Source of the DNA: Cornus controversa
Lineage: Eukaryota > Streptophyta > Magnoliopsida > Cornales > Cornaceae
Assembly: GCA_026545225.1 (NCBI GenBank)
Contig: CM048845.1
Coordinates: forward strand, 78,730,533-78,794,532
DNA length: 64,000 nucleotides
Reading direction: 5' to 3'
The notes beneath the pieces were generated by a model. The model had not been told where the DNA came from. It saw only the letters and a program-made list of their open reading frames with translations, and made no database searches. Shown here piece by piece: positions 1 through 13,052 of the stretch. Within the stretch, counting starts at the first letter, position 1, and every line of letters starts with the position of its first letter. The position numbers and the translations under genes were made by a program.

Positions 1-234
1 CTACGTCTCTCTTTCTAGCACTCTCTCGCCGCTGCAACTCAGCATTCTCGTCGAAAAACTCGCTGGCTCTTCCCCCTATAACGCACGCGACACTCTACTT
101 TCTCTCTGCATATATTTTCCTCTCTCTATTTGTATATCTATATGTGTTTATATATATATATATATATTTGATTTTCACTGATGTGTGCTCTGTTTCATCT
201 GTTACAGAAGGATTGGATTTCTGGATGTTGACTG
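1..234 (+). promoter_or_regulatory. 5' leader and possible core promoter of the CLASSY-like gene
   Basis: This is the pyrimidine-rich sequence upstream of the first ATG of the CLASSY-like gene. It contains a (TA)n run at about 148-168 that could act as a TATA region or simply be a microsatellite. A TTACAG just before position 208 could be the acceptor of an intron in the 5' UTR. An in-frame TGA at 229-231 lies one codon before the chosen ATG and supports that start. The transcription start cannot be placed from sequence alone. Confidence 0.35.
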
Positions 235-3200
235 ATGGATTATAGCAAAGTACCACTAGCGAAGCGAACTCGTTATCAGGAAAACCTTTTTTTCAGACGA
301 TACACTGAGGAAAAAAAGAAGGCTAAGAATGGAGGCAGTGGTGAGTCTTTGAGTAAGAGTGGTGAGAAGAGAGAGAAAAAATCGGATGGAGATGGGGCTA
401 GGGTTGAGGGTTTTGCGAATTCTGGGTCTGCTGGTGTGTGTGATTCTGAGTCTCTGGCTGTTTCTGGTGTTGTTAAGTGTGTGGAGGTTGAGGAAGTTGC
501 AAAGAGTGGTTTGAATTTAGGTGATAGAGAAGGTGTTTCTGTTGATATTGCGAAAGGGATTCCAGGGTCGAAGAAGATGGTCAAGTCCAAAATCGGTTTG
601 AAGAAAAGTAAGAATTTAGTTGAATTTAACGTTGAATCAAAGAAAAAAGGGAAATTGGAAAAAGGTGTGAAGGAAATTAAGAATGTAGTTGAAATTAATG
701 TTGAATCAAAGAAAAATCAGAAACTGGGTGAGAAGGAAAATAAGAATGTAGTTCCAACTGGTGTTGATTCGAAGAAAAATAGGGAATTGAAGAGTTTGAA
801 GAAAAACAAGAATGAAACTCAAGTTGTTGTTGTCGATGATGATGGTGTTGATTTGAAGAACAAGAAGAGGGAACTCAGGAGGTTGAAGAAAAACGAGAAT
901 GTAAGACAAATTGCTGATGATGATGGTGATGGTGATGGTGATGGGAGTGAGGATGAAGTTGTGTTCCTCGATGAGGTGGTTCACTCGAATTCTTCCAGTT
1001 TGAAAATGGGATTGGTGTCAGGGTCGAAGGTGGGATCAAAGAATAAGAATGGTGCTCACATAAATGTTGACGAGGTTGTTTCACCTAGTGAAAAGATGGC
1101 TGAGAAAAGTGTCAGGGTCAAGATTAATGATGGGAAAAGTAGGATATCTAGTCAAACTCCATCAGAGGTTGGAATTCAGGAGAAGAGTTGGGATGATGAT
1201 GTCTTAGTTGATTCGAAGGATTCAGAACCATCCAGTGAAGAGGATAGCAGCCATTCAGATGACGAGGATTATAGAGTGGATAATTCATGTAGCTCAGTTA
1301 GTTCGGATGAGATGAGTTCTTGTGATGATGATGAAGAAGAAGAAGTAAAAGAAGAGGAAGAAAAAGAAGAAGAAGAAGAAGAAGAAGATAAAGATAAAGA
1401 TAAGTGTAGTGTTATGGAGAGAGGAAGAGTTAATGCAAAAGGGAAAGAAAAAATGGTTCAGATTGGAAAAAGGAGAAAAGTTAATTCACATTGTGCAGTT
1501 AGTTTGGAGCAGTCGAGTTTCTATAGCATGGATGATGAGGGGGAAGATGGAAATGGCGGTAGCACTGTCAAGGCAAGAAGGGAGGGAAACGAGAGAAGGG
1601 AGGGTGGGTTAAAAAGAAGAAAAGTTTGTGAATTGGATGTTTCAGTTGATTGCAGCAAAGAAAACAACAAAGAAGACACCAAAGAGTGTAAAGGTGTGGC
1701 AGGACGGCTTCGACCACGCTTTCTTTCTGAATCTCAAAAGAAGAAGCTAAAGTTGGGAACCTTTAGCTGTCCACTTTCTGTTGATGAGGATGAGGAGCTC
1801 TATTATTCCTCCGAGCATGATGATGAGAGTGATGGTAATTATGATAGGAATCATGATGATGACAAATTCATTCAAGTTGATGGGAACACTTGCTCACATA
1901 ATGCCAGTAATATAAAAGGTGTTCGAAAAGGTTGTAAAAAAGGCAAAGGAGAGTTTGGGAAGCCCGACATTGTCAAGATTCTTGCAAATTCAATTTGGGA
2001 GAATGGAGATTCACAATTGGAAGATTTAGTTTCTTCCAGAGACAATGATCACAATGGAGAAACAAATCCACCAGTTGAGCTGCCCTTGAAGTTCCGATTT
2101 GAAGATGAAGATTCACATCCGCCGGAGAAATCAGAATTTGAGAAGGAAGTTGATCGACTTTTTGAAGAGCTTGAACTTTCTCTCAGATCTTTCAACATTG
2201 GTACCAATTCTTCCATGGTAGGTCGGTGAAATGATAATTAGCATGTGAAAAACAGTATGACTTCTCTACATATGACAGTTTATAAATTATATAAGTTTAT
2301 ATTTAATATTGCTGCAGCAACAGGTCATCAATCACCAGAGATTTTGTTTCTTTTTCTAGTTACTTCGCATGGAAAATTCGAGTAGTTTGTTATCGATGAT
2401 GGAAGAAGTACATTGTCTAGCTCCTTTCATTTTATGTTTACTTCCTGTCAGGGTTATAATTTCTTAAGAACTCAGAACGTTTTTATTATTCACTTCTATT
2501 TTAAACTATACATGATAACAAACCAATGGTTGCCTATATTTATGTTCATTTGTTATTTTGTTTCTTTCTTTCTTTCAATGCAAAAGATCCATTATATTAG
2601 TGTATCTATAATCCAAATATCTACTTTTGTGCAAATTCAGATTAACATTTAAACTAAATAGCCCAGAATTTAGTTTCTAGATAGAAGTTTAGTTGGATCT
2701 TGATCTTTATATTATGAATTTGATACCAGCTTCTAAAGCTCCAGTGATATAAACATACTTAATACTTTATACTTCATATGTGCATTTGTTAGTTTTTCAT
2801 TTTTATTTTTTACTATCATATCTGGCACTACATAAATAATTACATGCATTAAGTTTCAGTAATTGAAGGGAAATTGATACATCTTTGAATTATTAGAAAT
2901 ATCCAACATATTTAGGAAGTTTGATATTTTTATACATTTTCCATTTTTAATATATTTAAGATATAAGCTAAACCATTATTACTGTGTAATTGGCCTTGGC
3001 AACCTAATTGAAGAATGGAAATGTCTGGTGCTTCATCTTTAACTTGCCATCCAATTAATTATAATCATCACTTTCTAGAAATAATTTATACATAATAATG
3101 ATATTTTGAGTGATATGAATGTTTATTTACTGTATCATATTCTTGCCTCTCTCACATTCCTGTTTTACTTTGTCTTTGAGGGTTATAATGTTAGATATGA

Positions 3201-6200
3201 AAGTTTTGTCTTTGCAATAGTATGTACTACATATATTCAATTCATATTATAAAAATGATACTTGTTGCCTCAGGTGGGCAGCATGCACAAACTTAACTGA
3301 CATCTTGTTCATCCTACTTGAAGTTTGGAATAGACAGGAGTATGATTACGTTATATTAGTCAGTTGTCACTGTCCAAATGGCTACCCCGTTGATGGACTA
3401 TCATATGCTTGCCTAGGTTTTTGTTCCCAACATTTAAACACGTACAATGAATTGGCTATCTTATCTGTAATGTATTATAACTCTTTTGATTTCATGAATT
3501 AGCTAGAAGTAGACATTTGATGCTAATCATATAGTCATACATTCACATTCGCAAATATACGCACAAACAACAGGGTAGAACTATTGTTGTTTTATATTCA
3601 TTGCTAATTGCCAGATGTGCTAAAATGGCTTGGATTTTTCTTCTTCTTCTTCTTCTAATTCCTTATATCTTGGCAAATTCATTTTGTTGGCAGCCACTGA
3701 GCCATATTCATGTTGTTCCTCTGTGACTATACATTATTATCCGCACACATGGTCTTTTTGTGGAAGGATAGAATACGATACTAGGAAATACATTTAAGTT
3801 TTTTATGAAATACATCGTATGGAAGTGTACATGAAATGAAAATGACTAATTGGTATCTTTCATATATAATGGTTTTTCAAATCCTACCCTCTTTCTCACT
3901 CCTATCAGCTATAAAGCCCATGAAATTGATACCCTCTTTCCAATTCAAATTGCTGTTGCTTTATCTGAAATTTGCAACTTAATTCATGTATATTAAAAAC
4001 CAATTTATTCTTTTATTGAAAAGGTCCATGAAAGCGTATGCAAACAGGAATGGCATTTTTTCCCCTAGTTGTTCAAATTCCCAAATGCTGCATCAATTGG
4101 TTGCCTTGTTAAAAACGTTACCAGTGTGTTTAGTTGGAGGAAGAATGGGAATGGAGAGGGAAGCAGGAACTGTCTGGTAGAGGGGAGAGATCAAGAGGCA
4201 AAGAAAGGGAGGAGCTCTGCCTTTTATTGTTTCTGCCTCAAAGTGGACAAAAAAGGGATGCAAGCATCTTACTCTCTTTTAACTTCTGTTACCCTCAGGA
4301 TTTGATCTTTTTATTTTTTACGATTCACGGGTATCATTATCAAATCATTTGATTTCCCTTCCTCCCTCATTTCCTTCTTATTCAACCAAACAAGAAGAGA
4401 AAAAGCTCCTTCCTTCCCCTTGGCATTCATCTTTCATCTCCAATTTTGCATACTTTGTCCCAAACTAAACATAAATGCTTATGAGAATTTGCTAGAGAGA
4501 GAGAAAGAGAGTCATAGATTCCATGTTTTAGCTTCCCTCTTGGGTAACATTAACTTTGTAACAAAGAAGGCATAAAGAATAATGCTTTGTTTGGTACGAA
4601 GGATTAAAAAGCGGGTGGAAGGGAGGGTGGGAAGGATGAATGAGGTATCCCCGAGGGAAGGGAAAATGCCCTTATTTCTTTTTGTTTGGTTGAGTGGAAG
4701 GGAGAAGAAGGGGGTGACACCTTCCATTGTTTGGTAAGAGGGAAGGGAGTGAGAGGGTTATATTTTCTTTACCATTATACCCTCATTTTATAAATTTGAC
4801 AAAAATTGATGAAGGATAATAATGTTACTTTACATAAGATACAATACTTTTCCTTCTCTTTCCTCCAGTCTTCCTTCCAATTTTGGAGGGAGTAAAAATC
4901 CATCCATCTCTTCTGTCTAACTCTCCTTTGTATCAAACAATGTAGACTTGTTCCATCCTCCTGTCTCCGCACTCCCCCTTGCTTCCCTCCTACCAAAAAC
5001 AGGGTAAGCTCATGTACATGAAGGGTGTAAAATAGAAGGAAATCGCAAATTGAATTTGAATTACCATAAAGAATTGATTTCTTCATCTTTCTTTAGATGA
5101 AAGGGAAACTTTGCCTTGGATGGAGTTTCAGTTTAAACAACGAGACTTATCCTTCAACACTAACCAAGTGTTGAAAAGTCAACTTATGTGGTACTAAAGG
5201 CATTTGCACCAAAAATCTTAAAAATATTAAAATCCTTAACATTAGCTGACTCCTTATGGTAAGATTCAATTAAGCAAAACCATTTCCATGTCCTTTCTAA
5301 ACATCTATATTGTCTGCATTCATGATCCATCAAAACTTTTTCCTAGTAAAGTTTTTAAACTAAAGCCACGTGTAAGTCCTGTTTTCTTTAAAAAGAGGGA
5401 AATAGAGTGATTCATGTTAATAGCAGGTGGGTGGAAATGAGATGGTGAGAGATGGGAGATGGCTAGAGTTGAAATGTAGAAGGCCAGAAGCAGCAAATTG
5501 GAGTATCAGCTCTGGCTTGTACTGACCTCCACTTTTCAACTAATTTCAAATGCTCGCACTATTAAATATATTACTGTTTCTACATGGGCCATTATCTGGA
5601 ATACCCTGGTGTACATGTGTCCTTTTTTACTTTTGGATTCACTGTTCACAACATTCACATGTTCATTTACCCAACCTCAACAAGCTCCTAACCCAAGCCA
5701 TCATGCCTCAACAGCCCAAGTTCTCAATTTTGGACCATGTTGTGGTAGTCTTAAAAAAGGAATGATACCCAGGGAATGGAGAAAAAGTATAATTGTCCCA
5801 ATATACAAAATTGTGGTAATTATCGAGGAATGAAATTAACGTCTTATAATAAATTGGTGGGAAAGGGTTATAGAAGAAAGAGTAAGGAATGAAACACAGT
5901 GCCCAAAAATCATTTTGTATTTATACATGGGAGATATACTATGGAGGCCATTTATTTACTCAGGCATTTGATAGATGAATGTAGAAGTAAGCAAACAGAT
6001 TTACACATGGTTTCCATAGACTTAGAGAAGACATGTGATAGAGTTCCAAGGGATATAATTTGGTGGGCCTTACATAGAAAACGAATCCTTTTAATTCTTA
6101 TAAACATTATTAAGGATATGTGCGACGATACCAAGACTAGTGTCCCACTGTATGTGGAGAAACTAATGATTTCTCTGCAAAAGTGGGTCTATACCAAGGA

Positions 6201-9200
6201 TCAATACTTAGCCCATTCGTATTTACACTAGTGTTAGATTAATTAATGAAAGATATACAAGAAGACATCCCATGGTGCATGTTGTGTGCGGATGACATAG
6301 TATTGGTGGATACTTCTAAGGAAGGCTTGAGTATAAAATTAGAAATTTGGCGAAATGCACTAGAAACAAAAGGTTAGTAAGACCTAAAACAGAATACATG
6401 GAATGTAAATTCAATAAATAATTGGAAAGTAATAATATAACAATAGCAATCCAAGACAATAGGGTCACTAAAAATCATCATTTTTGATACTTGGGATCAG
6501 TAATACAAGAAAATGGGGAAATATATGATGATATTACTGGTAGGATTGGAGTAGGTTGAACCAAATGGAGATAAGCTAGTGGTATCTTATATGATAGAAA
6601 AATACCAAACAGGTTAAAAGAAAATTTTTATAGGACGGTCATTAGGCCATCTATCTGAAATGGGGCAGAGTATTGGACATTAAAGAGAAACAAGAACAAC
6701 GAATTCATGTAATTGAAATGAGAATGTTGAGGTGAATTAGAGGAGTGACTAGGAAAGATAAATTTACTAATCAAGCGTGAGAGATATTCTAGGAATAGCG
6801 CCTATTAGTGGCAAAATAAGAGAAAATAGACTTAGGTGATATGTACACATAGACATAGACTTGTTGATGCGCCCATAAGAAGGAAGGAGTAGTTTGCATA
6901 GAAGGTAAGAGAAAGCGAGGCCGGCCAAAACTAACATGTAATGAAGTAATTAAAAATGACTTAAAAAAATTAAATACTGGAGGAGATGTGGGGAATAATA
7001 GATTAGAATGGAGAAGAGAATCCATGTGGCCGATCCTATTCATTTGGGGTAAAGGCAAGGATGATGGTGATGTTATTAATTTTAGAAGAATTTAATGCCT
7101 TGGACACATGATATAAGATTTAATGCGATTTTCAACTGTCTTTTTTCTATTAATGACAATTTCCAGTGTTCTGTGCATATGCGTGTTCCACTTAATATAT
7201 GCCCACTGCTTCAGATTTTGTGGAGTTTTGATATATGTAGTCTAATATCAGTGTTTCAAATGCTCGTGCATGTGTCTGCTTTTAATCCAGTAATTTGCCG
7301 AAGCAATTTCTTTTGATGAAATATATCCTCTTACTTTACCAGTTTCCTTTTTGGCTGTCCTTCTTTATTTCCTTTGGTCTGCACAAAGTCACGATTTCAC
7401 ACCAGCTCCATTTTTGGAAATCTTTTCCACAAATCCAAGCCATCTTGTGTGGTTTTCAATTCTCTTATGGCCTATTTGACTCTTTTAAGTTATCAAATGC
7501 ATTCATTTTGGCTTTTGCACTCCTTTTTTTTATTTTATTATTATTATTTTATGTCCATTGATTTATGTATATCTTTTGACTCGTTTTGTTGAGTTTTAAC
7601 TTCATCTTGCCTGTGATATTCTGCAGGTTGGTAATAATGACAACATCTCCACTGAGACTGAAATTGATCCAATTGCCCTTTGCCGTCAGGGAGAACATCA
7701 GCTAATTATTGATGAACAAATTGGTGTCAGATGTGAATTCTGCTCTTTTGTGAAACTGGAGATTAAACATATTTTACCATCCTTTGTAAGTCATCCAAAC
7801 CTGTCTTATTGATTTTTCTTTTTGTTAATATTGCTTATGTTGTTTCCATATGGCCTGTTTCGTTTTGCAATAAATTGCATTAAATTTTCAGATGTTCTTT
7901 GATAATATATTATTTGACTTCAAATCATGGCAAGTTATACCTAGAGAACATTTAGCTTGGTAGTAGGTTGAGGAGTCCTCATACATTAGTTGGTATCTTT
8001 CTACTGCAGAAGAATTGTTATGATTTTTGCTTCTTCGCATCTTAACATATAGCTGAGCAGGCTAGATATGACTCCAATTGGCCAACAGTCTGCCGATTTG
8101 AGCAGGGCTCGATTTGATATCAATTTTTTTAAATTTGTGTAATACATATATTTAAATGTTTCAAGACACTTGAACTTGCCTCATGATGAGCTTTCTGGAT
8201 ATTTATGTTGATTTTGGAGCACAAAGAAATATTGGCCATTGACTTAACAATGCAATCGTCCTTGTAACTGGGGTTATAGTTTATAGTGCATTGAATAGGT
8301 ATAATAATACCATATTGGTTGTTTGTGTTTCCATAATAATTCCTCGTGTCAATGTGAATGACTTGCTTAGAAGTATTGACATTAGATGAAGCAGAGTGGC
8401 CAAACAGGATTTGTACCCGTATCTGGGATAAGGTTTGTTGATTTAAATTGTGTCGAATATGTAATTTTGTTGTTAAGAAGAAACTCTGACCTACCAAAAA
8501 AATTACCTACCATAAACTGTTTCTACAAACTTTGCTTATTTACTTGATAAAACCTCAATTATCTGATTCTACTTGAACTTGGTTATTTGTACAGAGTAAG
8601 CATCCTTGGGGAAATCGAGACACAAGACAGTTTGGGAGATCATACAGCACTATTTTTGATGAGCTTCAGTTCCAAATTTCTGGTTGCGAAAACCAGTCTG
8701 GTTTTAATTGCTCTGTTCATTCCAAAGGTACCGTATGGGATATTATTCCTGGAATTAAAAACAGTTTGTATCCACATCAGCAGGAAGGTTTTGAATTTAT
8801 TTGGAAGAATATAGCTGGTGGAATTCACCTTGAGAAGTTGAAGAAGCCTGCTTTTGATGGTGGGGGTGGATGCATTATATCACATGCTCCTGGGACTGGA
8901 AAAACACGTTTGACAATTGTCTTTCTCCAAACGTACCTAGAACTATATCCAACATGCAGGCCAGTTATTATTGCTCCTCGCAGCATGCTCCTTACATGGG
9001 AAGAAGAGTTCCGAAAATGGAATGTTGACATTCCCTTTCACAATCTAAACAAGCCAGAGTTCTCTGGCAAGGAAAATACAGTAGCTGTCAATGTTCTGAA
9101 GCAAGTTGCAAAACATGAGCGAAGTGTACAAACTATTCGTATGGTAAAGTTGTACTCCTGGAAAAAGGATAGAAGCATCCTGGGTATCAGCTACAGATTG

Positions 9201-10535
9201 TTTGAGACACTTGCGGGAGATTGTGTTGTGGTTGATAGAGGAGGTAAGAAGAAAAGAAAGGTTCAACCTTATGCAGGAGGTGAGGAGCTTAAAAAAATTC
9301 TCCTTGAACTTCCTAATCTGTTAGTGCTCGATGAGGGGCACACTCCTCGCAATGACCAAAGTCTTATCTGGAAAGCTTTGTCAAAAATTGAAACTCATAG
9401 GCGTATCATTCTTTCAGGAACACCTTTCCAGAATAACTTTGGTGAGCTCTATAATACACTCTGTTTGGTCAGACCAAAGTTTGCTGAGAGGATCATGTCT
9501 AAAAGCAATGGAGATTTTAAAAAAAAACGTGGGCGGAAAAGCAGTTTGGCGAGAGGGAAATGGGCTTCTCTAACCAGTTCCATTGGCAAAGATTTTGATG
9601 ATAAACTAAAGGAACTCAGAGCCATGATTGACCCATTTGTACATGTACATAAAGGTTACATACTTCAAGAAAGGCTCCCCGGGTTGAGGGACTCCCTGGT
9701 TGTCTTAAAGCCAACTCCGTTGCAGAAGACTCTCCTGGAAGGCATTGAAGGAATAAAGAACCCACTTGAACTGGGATATTTTGTGTCATTGATCTCTGTT
9801 CACCCTTCATTGGTCCCAAAGTGTTACTTTTCAGTAACAAAAGGGCCCTTTGTGGATAAGGATGAATTGGAAAGGCTTAAATTCCATCCTGATGCTGGAG
9901 TTAAAACAAAATTCCTCTTGGAACTCATCCGGCTAAGCGAAGCATTAAATGAGAAGGTTTTGGTTTTTAGTCAATATGTTGATCCATTGGCCTTCATGAT
10001 GAACCAGCTTAAATATCATTTTAATTGGACAGAAGGAAAGGAGGTGTTGTATATGGATGGACAATGTGATGTAAAGCAGCGGCAATCTTCAATTAGTGTT
10101 TTTAATGATCCTACTAGTGAAGTAAGGGTACTACTTGCTTCCACAAAGGCTTGTTCTGAAGGGATTAATCTGGTAGGGGCTTCAAGAGTAGTTCTGCTTG
10201 ATGTTGTTTGGAATCCATCAGTAGAAAGGCAAGCGATAAGCCGGGCATACAGGATTGGTCAGAAGAGGGTTGTGTACATTTACCATCTCATTACATCCGG
10301 CACAATGGAGGGAGATAAATATGTACGACAGGCTGAGAAAGAGCGGTTATCTGAGTTGGTATTCTCTTCTACGGACAGGAAAGTTCATAAACCACAAATC
10401 TCATCCACAGTTTCAGAAGATAAAATATTGGAAGTGATGGTTCAACATGATAAGCTCAAGTACATTTTTGAAAAGATACATAACCAACCAAAAGAATTCC
10501 ATCTAATTGAGACTTTTGGTTTAGTGGATCTTTAG
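235..10535 (+). CDS. CLSY3/4-like: SNF2-family chromatin protein, CLASSY 3/4-like (RNA-directed DNA methylation)
   Basis: Three exons, 235-2217, 7627-7785 and 8595-10535, all join in phase 0 and give 1360 residues. Donors are GTAGGT and GTAAGT; acceptors are CTGCAG and GTACAG. The N-terminal 660 residues are low complexity: basic KK-rich repeats at about 121-238, then acidic D/E tracts. Exon 2 encodes a CRQGEH...DEQIGVRCEFC segment typical of CLASSY proteins. Exon 3 holds the helicase core: Walker A APGTGKT at 812-818, DEGH box at 960-963, SGTPFQNN near 988, and SRAYRIGQ (motif VI) at 1263-1270. In Arabidopsis, CLSY proteins act in the nucleus and guide RNA polymerase IV to loci for 24-nt siRNA production and DNA methylation. 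Assignment to the CLSY3/4 rather than the CLSY1/2 side is inferred from length and the AKRTR start. All motifs are intact and no frameshift is seen. The alternative is another DRD1-type SNF2 protein. Confidence 0.9.
595..948 (+). repeat. Degenerate coding repeats in the CLASSY-like N terminus
   Basis: About five imperfect units of 22-29 residues each begin with a KKxKN-like motif (KKSKNLVEF, KEIKNVVEI, KENKNVVPT, KKNKNETQV, KKNENVRQI). Most carry a following ESKK or DSKK element. The DNA copies are clearly related, so the array arose by local duplication. The last unit runs into a GATGGT microsatellite that encodes DGDGDGDG. Confidence 0.7.
4124..4945. mobile_element. Two candidate MITE-like segments in CLASSY intron 1
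   Basis: The first segment runs from GTGTTTAGTTGG near 4127 to CCAAACTAAACAT near 4472. The second runs from GCTTTGTTTGGTACGAAGGA near 4583 to CTCCTTTGTATCAAACAATG near 4943. In each, the ends are imperfect inverted repeats and the interior is rich in GGAAGG/CCTTCC. I did not find clear target duplications, so boundaries and superfamily are uncertain. Confidence 0.35.
5690..7080 (+). mobile_element. Decayed non-LTR retrotransposon, RTE-like LINE (reverse transcriptase remnant)
   Basis: Broken frames on the plus strand match the reverse transcriptase of plant RTE-like LINEs. EWRKSIIVPIYK is near 5775. NHFVFIHGRYTMEAI and the palm motif IDLEKTCDRVPR are at 5905-6050. The catalytic block LCADDIVLVDTSKEG lies around 6280-6330. 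A C-terminal RKRGRPKLTCNEVIKNDLKK follows at about 6912-6970. The 3' end has the family's short GAT-rich tail (GATGATGGTGATG, about 7058-7070). Many stops and frameshifts make it inactive. It is in sense orientation within the intron of a silencing-pathway gene. No 5' end or target duplication was found, so it is probably 5'-truncated. Confidence 0.8.
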
Positions 10536-12760
10536 CAAACAGTTAGATTTTTGAGGTGGCCTGCTCTGTATTTGCATTTTGCCCATGTGATATTTAGAGC
10601 TACAAATCCAGTTATTTTTTGTCCAAAAAGTCTGGGGGTGATGGGAAGTTCCTGATAATCTTCATAAACAGTTTTTCTCAGGGTTGGAAATTCATGGTTA
10701 TGGCAGAAAGGTACATTTCCTTTCTATTAATCATTTACAAGTCTTTTTCTCAACATATACATGATTTTGTAGTCTGAATCATATAAAGGGTAACAACTGA
10801 AACATGACGAGACTATATGCTTTGTGGAAAAAAAAATTGGGAATGTACAATTGATTGAGTTTTTAAGAGATCATGAAACCAATAATCAACATCTTGGGTG
10901 ATGTTGGTATTTCAGCATTTCCTGAAAAATGGCTTGAGATCTGATGATCCAACCAACTAATTAAGTTGCATTTTTATATAATCGTTTACTTCTTATTTGT
11001 TTAATTTTAAAAAAAATCCTTAGCAGGGCTACCAAATATTAACACATTTCATGTTACCATAGTCATCAAGGAACCAAATGTTGTCCAAACAAAAAGGGAA
11101 AACTATTTCTCTCACACTTCCTCTCCTACTTAAATAAAAGGAGAAATTAAAAATTTATATAAAACAGTCAAGAACCAGGAAAACAAAATGACTATAAAAT
11201 AAAAAAATGGCTCCCTTCTCTCACTGTTTTTCATGGTACAAAGGAAAATGATTTCCTTTGTGTTGTCTTTTCTTTTTCTTGCTAAATAGGTTATTTTGTG
11301 CTTTACACAGTGTCCAGAAACCAAATACCTCTAATTAGTAAGCCTGCTATGTCCTCTACATAGGAAGCCTCCCTCTACAACTCTCCTTTCTTCTCACGGC
11401 TTCCTGGACCCCTTTTTCCCAAGTCTTGATTTTTTATTTTTTTTTAATAAAAATTATCCTGCCAGATCACTATAGATCTCATTCGTTCCATATATCCAAC
11501 TGACTTAGCAATGATGAATGTCCTTGCAACTAAAATTTTCTTTAATGAGTTTTGGATCAGCATTAATGTACTTGCTTCTGTAGTGTTATCTTACTTTGTA
11601 TCCTGTGCTATAACTACCTTATTATTTGGTATGGTGGGTTTAAGATCCTAACATTCTCACCTGCGCAAATGATGTGGTTTTTATTCTCAGCTGAGCACCC
11701 TGATTCACTTGTTTGCTATAATGCATTGGACTGGCTCATGAAAGTTTGCTCTGGAACTCAGATCTTTGAAAGAATCTTCAATTTTAAGATATTGCATGAA
11801 ACAAGTACTATTGACCTTTAATTACTGGAAAAAACATACCATTGACCTTTATTCACTTTACCAACTTCTGATCTTTGAATTTCTTAGACTCACACAAGTA
11901 GCATCAACAAAAGTAAATGGAAATAATACTTTAGGTCATAATACAACTAGGTCAATCTACATCTACCATCCAATTTTGAGGCTCAATAATTAGGAAACAA
12001 GATGTTACCAGGCAAGGGCAAGAGATGTCAATTACACTCTAGTTGAAGATAACTAGTATGTTAAAATGCATACATTGGCTGATAACAGTTGTCATGTACT
12101 CGATGTATTGAATTTTGGAGATTCTCCATATTGGCCTCAATTCTCTATTTTCAGCGTATTGGATGGGGTTCATTTAGCCCAAATTTCAATTTTATCTTAA
12201 TATATCGAGCCATACTTCCCAGAAGACCTCTAAGAAGTCAATTTCTTTGGTCCTTTACTTCATAACGACAGTACAATGAAGAAGATCCCTTTTATTTTCC
12301 TAAATCATGACCCACGTATCCTCTTACTAGAATTTCAAATTTTCCTTGAATTGAATTAAAAAGGTTGTATGAACCTCCAGATGAAAGTTTGGGTGGATGG
12401 AAGGATGATAATCCAAGGAATCAATTTTATTGGAATTAAATTTGCAATTTGATTTTGTTGACTGCATTCATGTTTGTTTTGGCAATGGTTGAGTTGGAAT
12501 CTTATTTAACATAAGCTGTAGGGATAATAGAATTTCACAAGGAGAATGTGGATTCTTAGGAACATGAAGTCACTTTCCTAGATTGAAGAATATTTGATTG
12601 TTTTGGCTGATCAATTGTGGGAAATTCCTTCGGTTTAGGGTTCATGGTTCAAGCATCTCTGTCCTTTTCAATATGTAGGATTGGTCAAATGAAGCATAAA
12701 ATAGAGCTCTTGAAGTTACTGTATATGAAACAAAGGTCAAATGGCTGATATTGGCCTGAG
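10536..12760. other. 3' flank of the CLASSY-like gene and intergenic DNA
   Basis: The first few hundred bases are presumably 3' UTR, but I cannot fix a polyadenylation site. The rest is AT-rich, with only short random reading frames and no recognisable gene or repeat. Confidence 0.4.
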
Positions 12761-12761
12761 G

Positions 12762-12954
12762 TTTTGAGCCAACGTGCAACTTGAGAGCACTATATAACCA
12801 AGTTAAATTCCACTAGGACAACTTCCAATCAAAATCTATTCAGACCCTATTAGTCCAAGGTTTTGACTTTTGAGCCAACATGCAACATAAAAACACTATA
12901 TAACCAAGTTAGCTTCCATTGAGACAACTTCAAATCAAAATCTATTCAGACCCT
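12762..12954. repeat. Imperfect tandem duplication, about 88 bp units
   Basis: Copies at 12762-12848 and 12867-12954 both run from TTTGAGCCAAC through CACTATATAACCAAGTTA to TCTATTCAGACCCT, with scattered substitutions. They are separated by a short spacer. No coding potential is seen. Confidence 0.75.
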
Positions 12955-13052
12955 TCATACCCCTTATGCAGTAACACGTTTCTTGCAACTTCAAAAACTG
13001 CCGGTTCATATACCAAAATTCTATTAGGGCTTTCGGCATGTTCTTCTTGGTT

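Larger units (their letters stand above)
2218..7626 (+). other. Intron 1 of the CLASSY-like gene (5.4 kb)
   Basis: This intron splits the low-complexity N-terminal exon from the CLASSY-specific exon 2. It is AT-rich, starts GTAGGT and ends TTCTGCAG. It contains two candidate MITEs (about 4124-4465 and 4580-4945) and a decayed RTE-like LINE (about 5690-7080). The remaining sequence has no coding signal that I can support. Confidence 0.8.

Noticed and set aside
706-1084. Minus-strand open frames over the CLASSY first exon
   Set aside because: They are shadows of the lysine/aspartate-rich coding repeats; composition is an artefact of the sense codons.
5899-6231. Open frame with reverse transcriptase similarity read as a functional gene
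   Set aside because: It is a short piece of a LINE with stops and frameshifts on both sides and lies inside an intron.
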